64,000 bases of DNA from Ruficoccus sp. ZRK36 (GTDB taxonomy: Bacteria; Verrucomicrobiota; Verrucomicrobiia; Opitutales; Cerasicoccaceae): positions 3,358,176-3,422,175 of the forward strand of contig NZ_CP080649.1 of the NCBI RefSeq assembly GCF_019603315.1, written 5' to 3'. Shown piece after piece: positions 1-8,305 of the stretch. The stretch's first letter is position 1. The number at the start of each line of letters is the position of its first letter. The position numbers and the translations under genes are program-made. The notes beneath the pieces are model-generated. The model searched no databases and was not told the origin of the DNA. It saw only the letters and a list, made by a program, of their open reading frames with translations.

Positions 1-1061
1 GCCCCCGAGCAAAAGCCGAGCACGCTCGGTTTTCCCTTGAGCAGGGTTTCCATCAGCCCCCAGGTAAAGGTCCCCACCCCTGCGGCCAGGGTGGTCGTCA
101 TAAAGGCATTTGCGGCGATACCATCAGCGGCGAGCGCGCTGCCCGCATTAAAGCCATACCACCCGAACCACAGCATCCCGGTACCCACCATGCACAGCAC
201 CATATTATGCGGGGGCATCGGCTCGGAGCCGTAGCCCATACGCTTACCCAGCAGGATGCACAGGATCAACGCCGACCAGCCCGAGGACATGTGCACGACC
301 GTCCCCCCGGCGAAGTCCAGCGCGGGGATCACGGCGTCGGCGTTACCGATACCGTTCATAAATCCGGTCGATCCCCAGATCATGTGCGCCAGCGGAAAAT
401 AAACTACAAACATCCAAACCAACACGAAACACATCGAGGCCCGAAACTTGATCCGCTCAGCCGTGGAACCAAAAATGAGCGAGGCGGTGATGATGGCAAA
501 CGTCAGCTGGTAGATGCAGAAAACACTCTGCGAAATCCACACCGAGTAATCCCCGTTCGGGGCGGCCCCCACTCCCCGTAAAAAGAAGTACTCGCTGCCC
601 CCGAGAAATGGGCTGTCGAAATTTGTCCCGAAAACCAGACTGTATCCGACCGCCCACCACAGCAGCGTTACCACCCCAGCGCAGCCCAGACAGGTCGCCG
701 CGATTGAGAGCGCGTTTTTCTCCCGCACCATCCCACCATAGAACAGTGCCAACCCCGGCAATGTCATGAAGAGCACGAGCGCACCGGAGGTCATCATCCA
801 GCCGGTGTGTCCGGGGCCGGGAAAACCCTCGACATTACTGCCCGCGGGGTCCTCGTTTCTCATGTACGCCTCCAGCCCGGCCACGCGCTCCTCCAGGCTA
901 GGGCTCTCGGCGGGAGCGGAAGCTTCCTGCGCATGCGAGGTAAATGCTGCCGTCCACAGCACAGCGATCAGCCCCCATCGCAACCACGCACCGAGCCACC
1001 CCCTGCACAAGCCATAGCGTGAATACCGAAAGTCGAAGAACGTTAGTAAGCTGGGCCCCAT
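1..1061 (-). CDS. amt: Ammonium transporter Amt, 3' end cut off by window
   Basis: Inner-membrane channel for NH4+/NH3. The minus-strand frame is open from ATG at 1061 through base 1, giving about 353 residues, so the C-terminal third is outside the window. Visible Amt hallmarks are LALFYGGMVREKNALS after a first membrane segment, the central DFAGGTVVHMSSG motif with the conserved Asp and first pore His, and GMLWFGWYGFNAGSAL. The N-terminus has a hydrophobic signal-like stretch ending near TSHAQE, as in AmtB, which carries a cleaved signal peptide. No strong ribosome binding site precedes the ATG, so the start is approximate. It differs clearly from the second Amt at 20251-21636, which lies beside a PII gene. 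It is divergent from the PEP-CTERM gene at 1209. Family assignment is firm; the exact start is not. Confidence 0.9.
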   Translation of the reverse strand, partial: MGPSLLTFFDFRYSRYGLCRGWLGAWLRWGLIAVLWTAAFTSHAQEASAPAESPSLEERVAGLEAYMRNEDPAGSNVEGFPGPGHTGWMMTSGALVLFMTLPGLALFYGGMVREKNALSIAATCLGCAGVVTLLWWAVGYSLVFGTNFDSPFLGGSEYFFLRGVGAAPNGDYSVWISQSVFCIYQLTFAIITASLIFGSTAERIKFRASMCFVLVWMFVVYFPLAHMIWGSTGFMNGIGNADAVIPALDFAGGTVVHMSSGWSALILCILLGKRMGYGSEPMPPHNMVLCMVGTGMLWFGWYGFNAGSALAADGIAANAFMTTTLAAGVGTFTWGLMETLLKGKPSVLGFCSG

Positions 1062-1208
1062 ACCGTTGCCAAGCAACTCCCATGCCCCCTCAAACCGAAG
1101 TACCGCATGCCAAAACCACCCGACTCTAAACACCAGCCATCAAGCACTTGCACGATTGCAAGGTCGGCGGTTTTGATCCCTTACCCCTCGGCGGAGATAA
1201 TTCAGACC

Positions 1209-2045
1209 ATGAGCAAACTCCGTCTATCCCATCCACTTTTCAGCACTGCCCTTGTGCTTGGTTCCGTATTTGCAACGACCGTAGCGACGCAAGCCGCTGT
1301 GATCGATGACGCGCCTCTGGCCGAAGGGCCCGGCAATATCATCGCGAACTATCGCGGCATCTACCTCACGGCCTCCGGCAGCACACCGGCAGCAACGATC
1401 GAGGCGCTGGACAACGCCTACTCCATGCACGACTACAGTGGTGCCACAAACGGAAGCAACGTCTTCGCCTTCACAAACAATACGCTGCCCGACATCCAGA
1501 TCAGCTCGCAGTCGAGCTTCACGACTTTCGGTACGACCATCACCAACACTTCCTGGCTCAGCTCGACTCCGAACGCCTATCGGATCCAGCTCCCCACCGA
1601 CACAACAACCGCCTACACGATGAGCATCGACTTTGGCAGCTGGGACAGCGGCAGCTCATCCTTCACCGATAATGTTAATGCGGTAAGCGCGGCAGCCTTC
1701 ACCCTCACCGCCCCGCAGGAGCGCTTTAAGGCCATCACCTCGATGGTGGTAAATTTCGTCTCAGCCACCGATGAAGTGCTCTCCAGCCAAACCATCCTGA
1801 GCAGCTCGCTAGACACCAGTTCCTCAGTCACGCGCGTCCTGTACTTCGGCTATGAGTCTGACTCGAACGACATCTCGTCCATCTCCATCACCTTTAATGT
1901 CGAGGCAGATGCCGAAGCGGTTTCACCACTGGTCGGTCTCAACGACCTGACCTTTACGACGATCCCCGAGCCTTCCACCTCGGCGCTCGGCCTGCTTGGC
2001 GCAGCTTTGGCCGCAGCAGTATTTATCCGGCGTCGCCGCTCCTGA
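1209..2045 (+). CDS. PEP-CTERM sorting domain secreted protein
   Basis: Predicted secreted protein of 278 residues with unknown function. It begins MSKLRLSHPLFSTALVLG, a Sec signal peptide ending around ATQAA, and ends with IPEPSTSALGLLGAALAAA followed by a transmembrane stretch and RRRRS. That tail is the PEP-CTERM sorting signal recognised by exosortase, an enzyme not found in this window. The middle is rich in Ser, Thr, Asn and Asp and low in Lys/Cys, as usual for such surface or matrix proteins; I recognise no catalytic motif. The frame extends 34 codons further upstream, but ATG 1209 is chosen because it puts the signal peptide at the N-terminus and has GGAG about 13 bases upstream. A strong terminator follows immediately. 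Confidence 0.85.
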   Translation: MSKLRLSHPLFSTALVLGSVFATTVATQAAVIDDAPLAEGPGNIIANYRGIYLTASGSTPAATIEALDNAYSMHDYSGATNGSNVFAFTNNTLPDIQISSQSSFTTFGTTITNTSWLSSTPNAYRIQLPTDTTTAYTMSIDFGSWDSGSSSFTDNVNAVSAAAFTLTAPQERFKAITSMVVNFVSATDEVLSSQTILSSSLDTSSSVTRVLYFGYESDSNDISSISITFNVEADAEAVSPLVGLNDLTFTTIPEPSTSALGLLGAALAAAVFIRRRRS

Positions 2046-2067
2046 GCGACACGATCTTTCGATCAAG

Positions 2068-2095
2068 CGGCAGGTGACTCACCTGCCGTTTTTTT
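2068..2095 (+). terminator. Rho-independent terminator after PEP-CTERM gene
   Basis: Perfect inverted repeat CGGCAGGTGA / TCACCTGCCG (2068-2088) followed by seven T residues. It lies 22 bases after the stop codon of the PEP-CTERM gene and before the convergent GreA/B-like gene. Confidence 0.9.
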
Positions 2096-2114
2096 ATGCA
2101 GTCATGCAGAGCCC

Positions 2115-2585
2115 TCAAGACACCGTGGCGATGCTACCGGCTGATCCGTTGGGCAGCTTGAAGTCCGCCCCGGCAGCCTGCCCCAGGATCGCAGCGCCTA
2201 TGGGCGACTGGGCGGTGATCACCGTCACCTCCGTACCGTCCACATCCAGCGTCTCACCGCCACCTACGGGCGAGAGGTAGAACCACTCCCGGTAGCGTCC
2301 CAGCTTACACTGGACAAGGGCGCCGCGCAGGGCGGTTTCACGGGGAGCCGTCAGCTCATCACGCAGGCTATCGAGACGGCTGACGGCCTCGGCCAGCTCC
2401 CGAGCATGCGAGGCCTGCCCGGCGGCCAGATACGATGCCTCCAGCCCCTGCGTATCGTACTTGGACTCGGCCCGTGACTCGTCATTGGTCGCGTAGTCGG
2501 CTGCATCTCGTGAGGCCCCTACCGCCGCCTCCAGCTCCGCACGGAGCTTTTCGCGCAGGGTTTCAAATACCTGGGTCTTGTCCAT
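2115..2585 (-). CDS. GreA/GreB-family transcription elongation factor-like protein
   Basis: 156-residue protein of the GreA/GreB superfamily. Residues 1-80 form a predicted coiled coil with the block ATNDESRAESKYDT and LEASYLAAGQ, typical of the short GreB-like family. Residues 85-156 form the FKBP-like C-terminal domain (YREWFYLSPVGGGETLDVDG ... TAQSPIGAAILGQAAGADFKLPNG). True Gre factors insert the coiled-coil tip into the RNA polymerase secondary channel and stimulate transcript cleavage through two acidic tip residues. Here acidic residues (D, E) cluster in the NDESRAE segment, but whether they occupy the tip cannot be told by eye. It is a single gene convergent with the PEP-CTERM gene. 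Members of this family are often mislabelled in databases, so the biochemical role is an inference. Confidence 0.75.
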   Translation of the reverse strand: MDKTQVFETLREKLRAELEAAVGASRDAADYATNDESRAESKYDTQGLEASYLAAGQASHARELAEAVSRLDSLRDELTAPRETALRGALVQCKLGRYREWFYLSPVGGGETLDVDGTEVTVITAQSPIGAAILGQAAGADFKLPNGSAGSIATVS

Positions 2586-2712
2586 CCTGCTAGTGAATCC
2601 GAAAAGCTCGCCGACTAAAGCTAAAAAGATTCTTTCCGCACCGGGATAAGCAGACCTGAATGCATTTCCCGCAAAAACAAGACTCGCCCCCGGTGGGCAG
2701 AATGCGTGACAT

Positions 2713-4518
2713 TTGCGGGCTGTGCTTCTGACACTACGAAAGATCTGCCTCGCCTATGGCGGGGCTCCCCTGCTCGACGACACCGCGCTCGTGCTCGACA
2801 CCGGCGAGCGCGCCTGCATCGTGGGCCGCAATGGCGCGGGCAAGTCTACCCTTATGCGCGTAGTCGCCGGGCATATCCAGCCCGACAGCGGTGAGATGAT
2901 CCAGGCTCCCGGCACGCATGCCGCCTTTCTGCCGCAGGAGATCCCGGACAACCTCAGCGGCACGGTCGGCGAGATCGTCACCAGGGCCCTGCACGAGCTT
3001 GGACTGCCCGAGTGGGAGGCTGAGCACCGGCTGGAGCGCACGCTGGAGCAGATGCAGCTACCGGCCGATCCGTATTTCGAGAGCCTCTCAGCCGGGATGA
3101 AGCGCCGCGCCCTGCTGGCCCGTGAGCTGGTGCGCGAGCCCGAGCTGCTCCTGCTTGATGAGCCCACCAACCACCTCGACATCGAGGCCATTGCCTGGCT
3201 GGAAACCTTCTTAAAAGGCTACCGCGGGGCCGTGCTTTTCGTGACGCACGACCGGGCCTTTCTCCAAAACGTCGCCACCCGCATCCTCGACCTGGACCGT
3301 GGGCAACTCACGAGCTGGGACTGCGACTACCAGACCTACCTCCAGCGCAAGGAGGAGTGGCTCGCCGCCGAGGAAAAGAACCGCGCCGTCTTCGATAAAA
3401 AGCTGGCCCAGGAAGAGGCCTGGATCCGCCAGGGCATTCAGGCCCGACGCACCCGCAACGAAGGCCGCGTGCGTGCCCTCAAGCGTATGCGTGAGGAGCA
3501 CCGAGCCCGCCGCGACCGCACCGGAGCCGCCCGGTTGACCTTCGAACAGGCCGCTTCCTCCGGGGCCAAGGTCATCGACGCCAAGGACGTGAGCTTCGCC
3601 TACGGCGAGCGCCCGATCATCCGCGACTTTACCGACGCGATCATGCGCGGAGACAAGATCGGGATCGTCGGCCCCAACGGAGCTGGCAAGTCTACCCTGC
3701 TCAAGGTTCTCCTCGGCGAGCTCACACCGACCGCCGGGAGCGTACGCCTCGGCACGAGCCTCCAGATCGCCTACTTCGACCAGACACGCGAGGCGCTGGT
3801 CGAGACAGAGACCGTGCAGGAGGCCGTCAGCGACGGTAACGAGTTCATCTCGATCAACGGCGCACGCCGCCACATTCTCAGCTATTTGCAGGACTTCCTC
3901 TTCCCGCCGGAGCGCGCGCGCAGCCCGATCTCCATGCTCTCCGGTGGCGAGCGCAACCGCCTCCTGCTGGCCCGGCTTTTCACCCAGCCCTTTAATCTGC
4001 TGGTGATGGACGAGCCGACCAACGACCTCGACCTCGAAACACTCGAACTACTCGAAAACCTCTTGGTGGAGTTCTCCGGCACGCTGCTGCTGGTCAGCCA
4101 CGACCGGGCCTTTCTGGATAATGTAGTGACAGATATCTACGTACTCGAAGGCGGCGGCACGATCCGCGCCTGCGTCGGAGGCTATCAGGACTACCTGCGT
4201 GAGAAAACATCCGCCACCCGCGCCACGCAAACCGCTAAAGCCGCCGCCAAACCCAAGGCCGGAAGCCGCCCCGAAAAGCCCCGCAAGTTTCTCAATCGCG
4301 AACGCTGGGAACTGGAGGCCATCCCTGCCGAAATCGAAAAACTTGAGACCGAGGCCGCCGCGCTCTCCGAACGTCTCTCCGACCCGCAGACCTACGCCAA
4401 CGCTGCCGACGAAGTGCCCGCCCTCAAACAACGCCTCGAACAAATCGAAGCCGAAACCGCCGTCAAATTCGCCCGCTGGGAGGAACTCGAAGCCCTCCGC
4501 GAAGAACTCGAAGGCTAA
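2713..4518 (+). CDS. uup: ABC-F ATPase Uup
   Basis: Cytosolic ABC-F protein with two ATPase domains and no membrane segments; family members act on ribosomes or, for Uup, on branched DNA and ribosome function. From a TTG start at 2713 it is 601 residues: Walker A GRNGAGKST (about 38-46), signature SLSAG (124-128), Walker B LLLLDEPTNHLD (145-156), linker with AWIRQGIQARRTRNEGR, second Walker A GPNGAGKST (about 320), signature LSGGE (409-413) and Walker B MDEPTNDLD. The Uup-specific C-terminal coiled coil covers roughly 535-600, with many Glu/Leu heptads. The linker and C-terminal domain are what separate Uup from EttA and YheS. No ATG fits; GTG at 2722 gives a start closer to the family norm (MLLTLRK). 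Confidence 0.93.
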   Translation: MRAVLLTLRKICLAYGGAPLLDDTALVLDTGERACIVGRNGAGKSTLMRVVAGHIQPDSGEMIQAPGTHAAFLPQEIPDNLSGTVGEIVTRALHELGLPEWEAEHRLERTLEQMQLPADPYFESLSAGMKRRALLARELVREPELLLLDEPTNHLDIEAIAWLETFLKGYRGAVLFVTHDRAFLQNVATRILDLDRGQLTSWDCDYQTYLQRKEEWLAAEEKNRAVFDKKLAQEEAWIRQGIQARRTRNEGRVRALKRMREEHRARRDRTGAARLTFEQAASSGAKVIDAKDVSFAYGERPIIRDFTDAIMRGDKIGIVGPNGAGKSTLLKVLLGELTPTAGSVRLGTSLQIAYFDQTREALVETETVQEAVSDGNEFISINGARRHILSYLQDFLFPPERARSPISMLSGGERNRLLLARLFTQPFNLLVMDEPTNDLDLETLELLENLLVEFSGTLLLVSHDRAFLDNVVTDIYVLEGGGTIRACVGGYQDYLREKTSATRATQTAKAAAKPKAGSRPEKPRKFLNRERWELEAIPAEIEKLETEAAALSERLSDPQTYANAADEVPALKQRLEQIEAETAVKFARWEELEALREELEG

Positions 4519-4799
4519 ACGAGTTAGGCTGGGCTTATGCAGCCCAGACCCGCAGCAGGAACAGCCTGCACTTTCGATGCTGCGCATCGTGTCAGCGATT
4601 AGTGAAAACAGAGAATCTGTTTTCACTAATCGCTGAGCAGAGCATCCAAACTGGAGTGACACATTTAGGATGCCCTGAAATAGGAACAAACTGCGTGTGG
4701 CTATTTTCCTGAAAAAGCCAGGGTGATCCGAGGCATCACGGGTCCAGGGCTATGTCCTGGTGGGGCAGTGAACGCAGTGAGCGATGGGGCACAGCCCCA
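4519..4799. repeat. Gene-free gap packed with hairpin repeats
   Basis: No coding signal. It holds a stem CGATGC-TGC-GCATCG at 4575-4589, a perfect 21-bp inverted repeat with loop GAA at 4592-4636, and the start of a mosaic repeat at 4762-4824. The last contains GATGGGGC-ACA-GCCCCATC (4783-4801), which runs into the stop codon of the next gene. The same three-base-loop hairpin style recurs in other gaps of this window. Confidence 0.75.
4592..4636. repeat. Perfect 21-bp inverted repeat, 3-base loop
   Basis: Bases 4592-4612 are exactly complementary to 4616-4636 around a GAA loop; the arm begins TCAGCGATTAGTG and ends with CAGA. No T-run follows on either strand, so it does not look like an ordinary terminator. 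It lies between uup (+) and the convergent amidotransferase-like gene (-). Confidence 0.9.
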
Positions 4800-4824
4800 T
4801 CATTGTCCAGTGCGGTCACGCACC
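4762..4824. repeat. Mosaic repeat, copy A
   Basis: Two modules. Bases 4762-4801 match 31264-31303 at 38 of 40 positions. Bases 4802-4824 match the reverse complement of 31149-31171 at 22 of 23 positions. The second module overlaps the last codons (RDRTGQ) and the stop of the minus-strand gene ending at 4800, so the repeat supplies part of a protein C-terminus. Confidence 0.85.
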
Positions 4825-6008
4825 GGGCCGTGCGGGAGGGATGAGGAGGTGCTCTTCGGGGCGTAGCGGTCGTGGAGCTGGTCCACGAGGTACTCGAAGA
4901 AGATGTAGGTGTCGAGATCGTCGTAGGTGTACTGCGGGTGGTACTGCGTGCCGACCATGTTCTTATACTTGTAGGCATCGACGATCTTCTGGTCCTTGAG
5001 GACTTCGGAGAAATATTCGCTCGCCACGGCCTCACCCTTCTCGACTTTCTCGTTGTAGTTGGAGAGCGGGTGATAGGAGATCACCTCCAGCGTCTGCGGG
5101 ATCGGCTCGACCAGTGCGAGGGAGTGCTGGAAGTCCTTGTTGATATACATGCCGGAAACGTCTTTGCCCTCGGCGTACTCTGCGGGGACCTCGTAGGCGA
5201 CGATCTTGTAGTCCTTGTAGTCCGAGCCCTTGTCCTGCGTGTAGAGGTGCTTGCCGATGCGCCAGGTCTCCTCCGGGATCGGGCAGCCAGTGCCCTTGGA
5301 AATCTTCAGCTCCACATCGCCATGGCCGCCTTCCTTGAAGTCGAAAAGACGCCCGAGGTGGCCACCGGCGTGGATGTACCCGATCTGGGAACCGTGGCAG
5401 GTGCCCCACACCATCTTATCCTGAGCAAAGGCGGCATCGATGAAAAACAGCCCGTAGATGGTCTCGATGATGTCCTTGTCGATAGCGCCGTCGGGGGTCT
5501 CGATCTCGGTCACACCGGGCTTATAAAACATCGGGTGCGCGCCGTAGGTGTCGCTCGATTCAATGATGAGAAACTGGTACGGTTCCATGAACTCGTAGAT
5601 GCCGTTGTAAGTCTCAGCCAGTGAGGAGTCCGGGTTCTTCTCGATGTAGGCGTGGATGTCCTGCAGGAGGGTATCGGTCTGGGGGTCGGCTTTCTTGATC
5701 TCGACCACTTCGGGCACGCAGTGTTGCAGCAGATCCAGCAGCGCCTCCTGTTCCTCTTTGGTCTTGCCGGTGAACTTGGCCTGGAAGGGGTTGAAAAGCG
5801 TGAAGTTGAACTTCAGGTCCGGGGTGAACTCCTTGGCTGCCGTGCGGAAGGCATAGAAAATCTCGGGCTGCATGCGCGTGTGATTACGCGACGGAATCAC
5901 GACCGTGTTGATCTTGATCGGCTCCTGCGAGACCTCCGCCGCACTGAGAGCAACAGCGTTGGTAAAGAGGATGAATACCAAAAGTGGCTGGAGGAATACG
6001 CGCTTCAT
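4800..6008 (-). CDS. Secreted class I glutamine amidotransferase-like (peptidase C26-type) protein
   Basis: 402-residue exported protein from ATG 6008 with signal peptide MKRVFLQPLLVFILF...ALSAAE. The fold call rests on the nucleophile elbow WGTCHGSQIGY (Cys204) and the distal QYHPQ motif (His357), matching the Cys and His of class I glutamine amidotransferases and gamma-glutamyl hydrolases. The usual third catalytic residue is the Glu of HPE, which is Gln here, so activity may be altered. The substrate is unknown; secretion argues for a peptidase or hydrolase of gamma-glutamyl compounds rather than a synthase subunit. It lies 51 bases downstream of the LysR gene on the same strand and could be co-transcribed. 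The C-terminal residues after about 385 are encoded by a repeat that also occurs elsewhere in the window, suggesting a replaced or extended tail. Confidence 0.65.
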   Translation of the reverse strand: MKRVFLQPLLVFILFTNAVALSAAEVSQEPIKINTVVIPSRNHTRMQPEIFYAFRTAAKEFTPDLKFNFTLFNPFQAKFTGKTKEEQEALLDLLQHCVPEVVEIKKADPQTDTLLQDIHAYIEKNPDSSLAETYNGIYEFMEPYQFLIIESSDTYGAHPMFYKPGVTEIETPDGAIDKDIIETIYGLFFIDAAFAQDKMVWGTCHGSQIGYIHAGGHLGRLFDFKEGGHGDVELKISKGTGCPIPEETWRIGKHLYTQDKGSDYKDYKIVAYEVPAEYAEGKDVSGMYINKDFQHSLALVEPIPQTLEVISYHPLSNYNEKVEKGEAVASEYFSEVLKDQKIVDAYKYKNMVGTQYHPQYTYDDLDTYIFFEYLVDQLHDRYAPKSTSSSLPHGPVRDRTGQ

Positions 6009-6059
6009 GGCTGCCAGCATGCTAGCTGAAACCATGCAGACAAGCCTAGAGTCCTTGCC

Positions 6060-7001
6060 CTATCTCTCGTCGTCGCGGATGCGCGCGGTCGCCCAGAGGC
6101 GAAAAGCCTCCAACTCCGGCGGCAGTGCCCCGGAAGCCAGCACCCAGGAAAAGGTCCGCTTCAGGCGCAGGGCAGGCTTCTCCACCACGGCCAGTCGCCC
6201 CAGTGCCAGCTCCTGGCCGATCGTACGCCGAGGTAGCAGCGCAATCCCCAGACCGGCCAGCGCAGCCCCTCGCAGCGCAAGCGTACCGCCCAGCACAAAG
6301 TCCGTGCGCAGCTCTGAGACCGGTACGCCCCGGCGGCGAAAAGCATCCTCGACCACGCGCCGCGTGCCCGATCCCGGCTCGCGCCACAGCAGAGGCAGCT
6401 TGGCCAGCTCACGGGTCGTCGAGGCGGCTTTCAGCTTTTTTAAAATCTCACGCGGCAGACGCTCGGGTGAGTATACTGGCACGATCACATCGGTCGCAAA
6501 AGGCTCCAGATGAAGACCCGCCGCCCGGCGCAGCCCCTCGACCGCCCCCAGAGCGACCCGCCCACTTCGCACCGCCCCGAGCACTTCATCGGTGTTGCCC
6601 ACTCGCAGCTCCAGCCCCGGAACGCCACGCGTACGCGCGTACTCGGCCAATAGCTGCGGCAACACAAAATCCGCCAGCGTCGTGCTGGCAGATAACCGTA
6701 GCGGCCCTGCCAATCGCGCCCCTGCCGCCGGATCGACCGCCTCCACCGCCTCACGCAGGACCTTGGGGAGCTTACGGGCCACTGGCAGCAAACGCCGCCC
6801 GGCCTCGGTCAGGCTCATCCCCTGAGCCGAGCGATCAAAGAGCGCCTGTCCCACCGCGTCCTCCAGCCGCCGTAGCCGGGCCGATAGCGCGGGCTGGGAA
6901 ACATGCATGGCACGCGAGGCAGCCAGCACGCCCCCGCACTCGGCCACCTGTAGAAAAGTGTCCAGCCACTCGGGGTCCATTCGCGGATAGGAAGATTTCA
7001 T
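6060..7001 (-). CDS. LysR-family transcriptional regulator
   Basis: 313-residue LysR regulator. The N-terminal winged helix-turn-helix is clear: WLDTFLQVAECGGVLAASRA, then MHVSQPALSARLRRLEDAVG and LFDRS. The periplasmic-binding-like co-inducer domain follows (LRLSASTTLADFVLPQLLAEY ... LGGTLALRGAALAGLGIALLP). It is divergent from the YeiH-type transporter gene whose start is at 7078; LysR/YeiH divergent pairs are a widespread arrangement, and the regulator most likely controls that transporter from the 76-base gap. ATG 7001 is taken as start; ATG 6980 (MDPEWLDTF) is also possible since neither has a clear ribosome binding site. The effector is unknown, though sulfur or stress metabolites are reasonable given the neighbour. 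Confidence 0.9.
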   Translation of the reverse strand: MKSSYPRMDPEWLDTFLQVAECGGVLAASRAMHVSQPALSARLRRLEDAVGQALFDRSAQGMSLTEAGRRLLPVARKLPKVLREAVEAVDPAAGARLAGPLRLSASTTLADFVLPQLLAEYARTRGVPGLELRVGNTDEVLGAVRSGRVALGAVEGLRRAAGLHLEPFATDVIVPVYSPERLPREILKKLKAASTTRELAKLPLLWREPGSGTRRVVEDAFRRRGVPVSELRTDFVLGGTLALRGAALAGLGIALLPRRTIGQELALGRLAVVEKPALRLKRTFSWVLASGALPPELEAFRLWATARIRDDER

Positions 7002-7077
7002 GGCAATAATTAAAACAAATAACCTATCGAAAACTAAGATTACCCTGATTCGTTGGCAAGCGGATATACTCGCACCC

Positions 7078-8073
7078 ATGCTTGAGAGCACAGAGAGCGA
7101 AACCGATGCCGGCATGCTGGCAAAACTGACCCCCTGGCTGCTGCCGGTCGGGGTGCTGGTGTGTGCCGCGTTTGGGCTCACGGGGGCGCTGGCCCTCGCC
7201 CTCGGGGTCGGTGCGGCATTTATCGGTGCCAACACCGCCCCCGAGAGCTGGCACAAGCGCGCTCACTGGCTCCTGCAGGGGTCGGTGGTCGCACTGGGGG
7301 CAGGCATTGAGCTGCCCGTGGTGGCGCGGGCAGGACTGGACGGGCTGGGCGTGACCTTGATCAGCATCAGCGCCATCCTCCTGATCGGAAACTTTATCGG
7401 CCGCCTGCTTGGCGTGCCCCGTCACACGCGCCTGTTGATCAGTGCGGGTACGGCCATCTGCGGGGGCAGCGCGATTGCCGCCGTAGCCGGGGTGCTCAAG
7501 CCCCGCCAGCACGAGACCGCCGCCGCGCTGGGGATCGTATTCATCCTCAACGCCGTGGCCCTGATCCTCTTTCCTTTTATCGGGCACCTGCTGCACATGA
7601 GCCAACCGGCCTTCGGCTGGTGGGCCGCACTGGCCATCCACGACACCAGCTCAGTAGTCGGCGCAGGCATGGCCTACGGGCCGGAAGCCCTGACACTGGC
7701 CACCACGATCAAGCTCGCACGCGCTCTGTGGATCGTGCCGGTGGCATTCCTGATCGCGCATCTGGAGAGCCGCCACTGTAAAGCCACAGGCACCGCCATC
7801 TCGGGAGCCGATGCCAAGGGCAAGTTCCCGTGGTTCATCCTCGGTTTTATCGCACTGGCTGCGCTGAGGTGGGCCGTACCCTCACTCGCTCCGGCTGGGG
7901 ACTGGATATCGCTGGCCGGTCGCCACGGGCTGAGCGCCGCGCTCTTCCTGATCGGCGCGGGCCTGAGCCCCGTGGCCCTGCGTAAGGTCGGCTGGGCACC
8001 CGCGGTTCTCGGCCTCGGGATCTGGATTCCCACCGCCGCTATCGCCCTGGTTTTTGTCGTGGTTTGCCATTAA
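7078..8073 (+). CDS. YeiH/UPF0324-family putative sulfate exporter
   Basis: 331-residue polytopic inner-membrane protein with about ten hydrophobic segments. The signature is LLISAGTAICGGSAIAAVAG, followed by a long membrane region with IHDTSSVVGAGMAYG and ATTIKLARALWIVPVAF; these blocks define UPF0324 (YeiH). Transport function is only inferred for the family, commonly written as putative sulfate exporter. ATG 7078 is chosen over an upstream in-frame ATG at 7000 because the latter would lie inside the LysR start region and add a polar, atypical leader. It is divergently transcribed from the LysR gene. Confidence 0.85.
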   Translation: MLESTESETDAGMLAKLTPWLLPVGVLVCAAFGLTGALALALGVGAAFIGANTAPESWHKRAHWLLQGSVVALGAGIELPVVARAGLDGLGVTLISISAILLIGNFIGRLLGVPRHTRLLISAGTAICGGSAIAAVAGVLKPRQHETAAALGIVFILNAVALILFPFIGHLLHMSQPAFGWWAALAIHDTSSVVGAGMAYGPEALTLATTIKLARALWIVPVAFLIAHLESRHCKATGTAISGADAKGKFPWFILGFIALAALRWAVPSLAPAGDWISLAGRHGLSAALFLIGAGLSPVALRKVGWAPAVLGLGIWIPTAAIALVFVVVCH

Positions 8074-8305
8074 AAGGCGCTCGCCCATGCCGATGCCCCA
8101 AAATCATTCTAAAGATTTATCTTGCCAGATGGGCAATAATACTATGCCTATCCGCCTTCACACAACGGCAGGCGGAAGCTTTTACGATGCTTTCCCAGCC
8201 TTTCCCTGATTCGGTCAAGACGGTGAGCGATTTGTTTCGGGCAATTAGATACTAGCAATCCTCATCGAGCCCTTGAGCAGCGGCTGTAAGCTGCCACACA
8301 GACCT

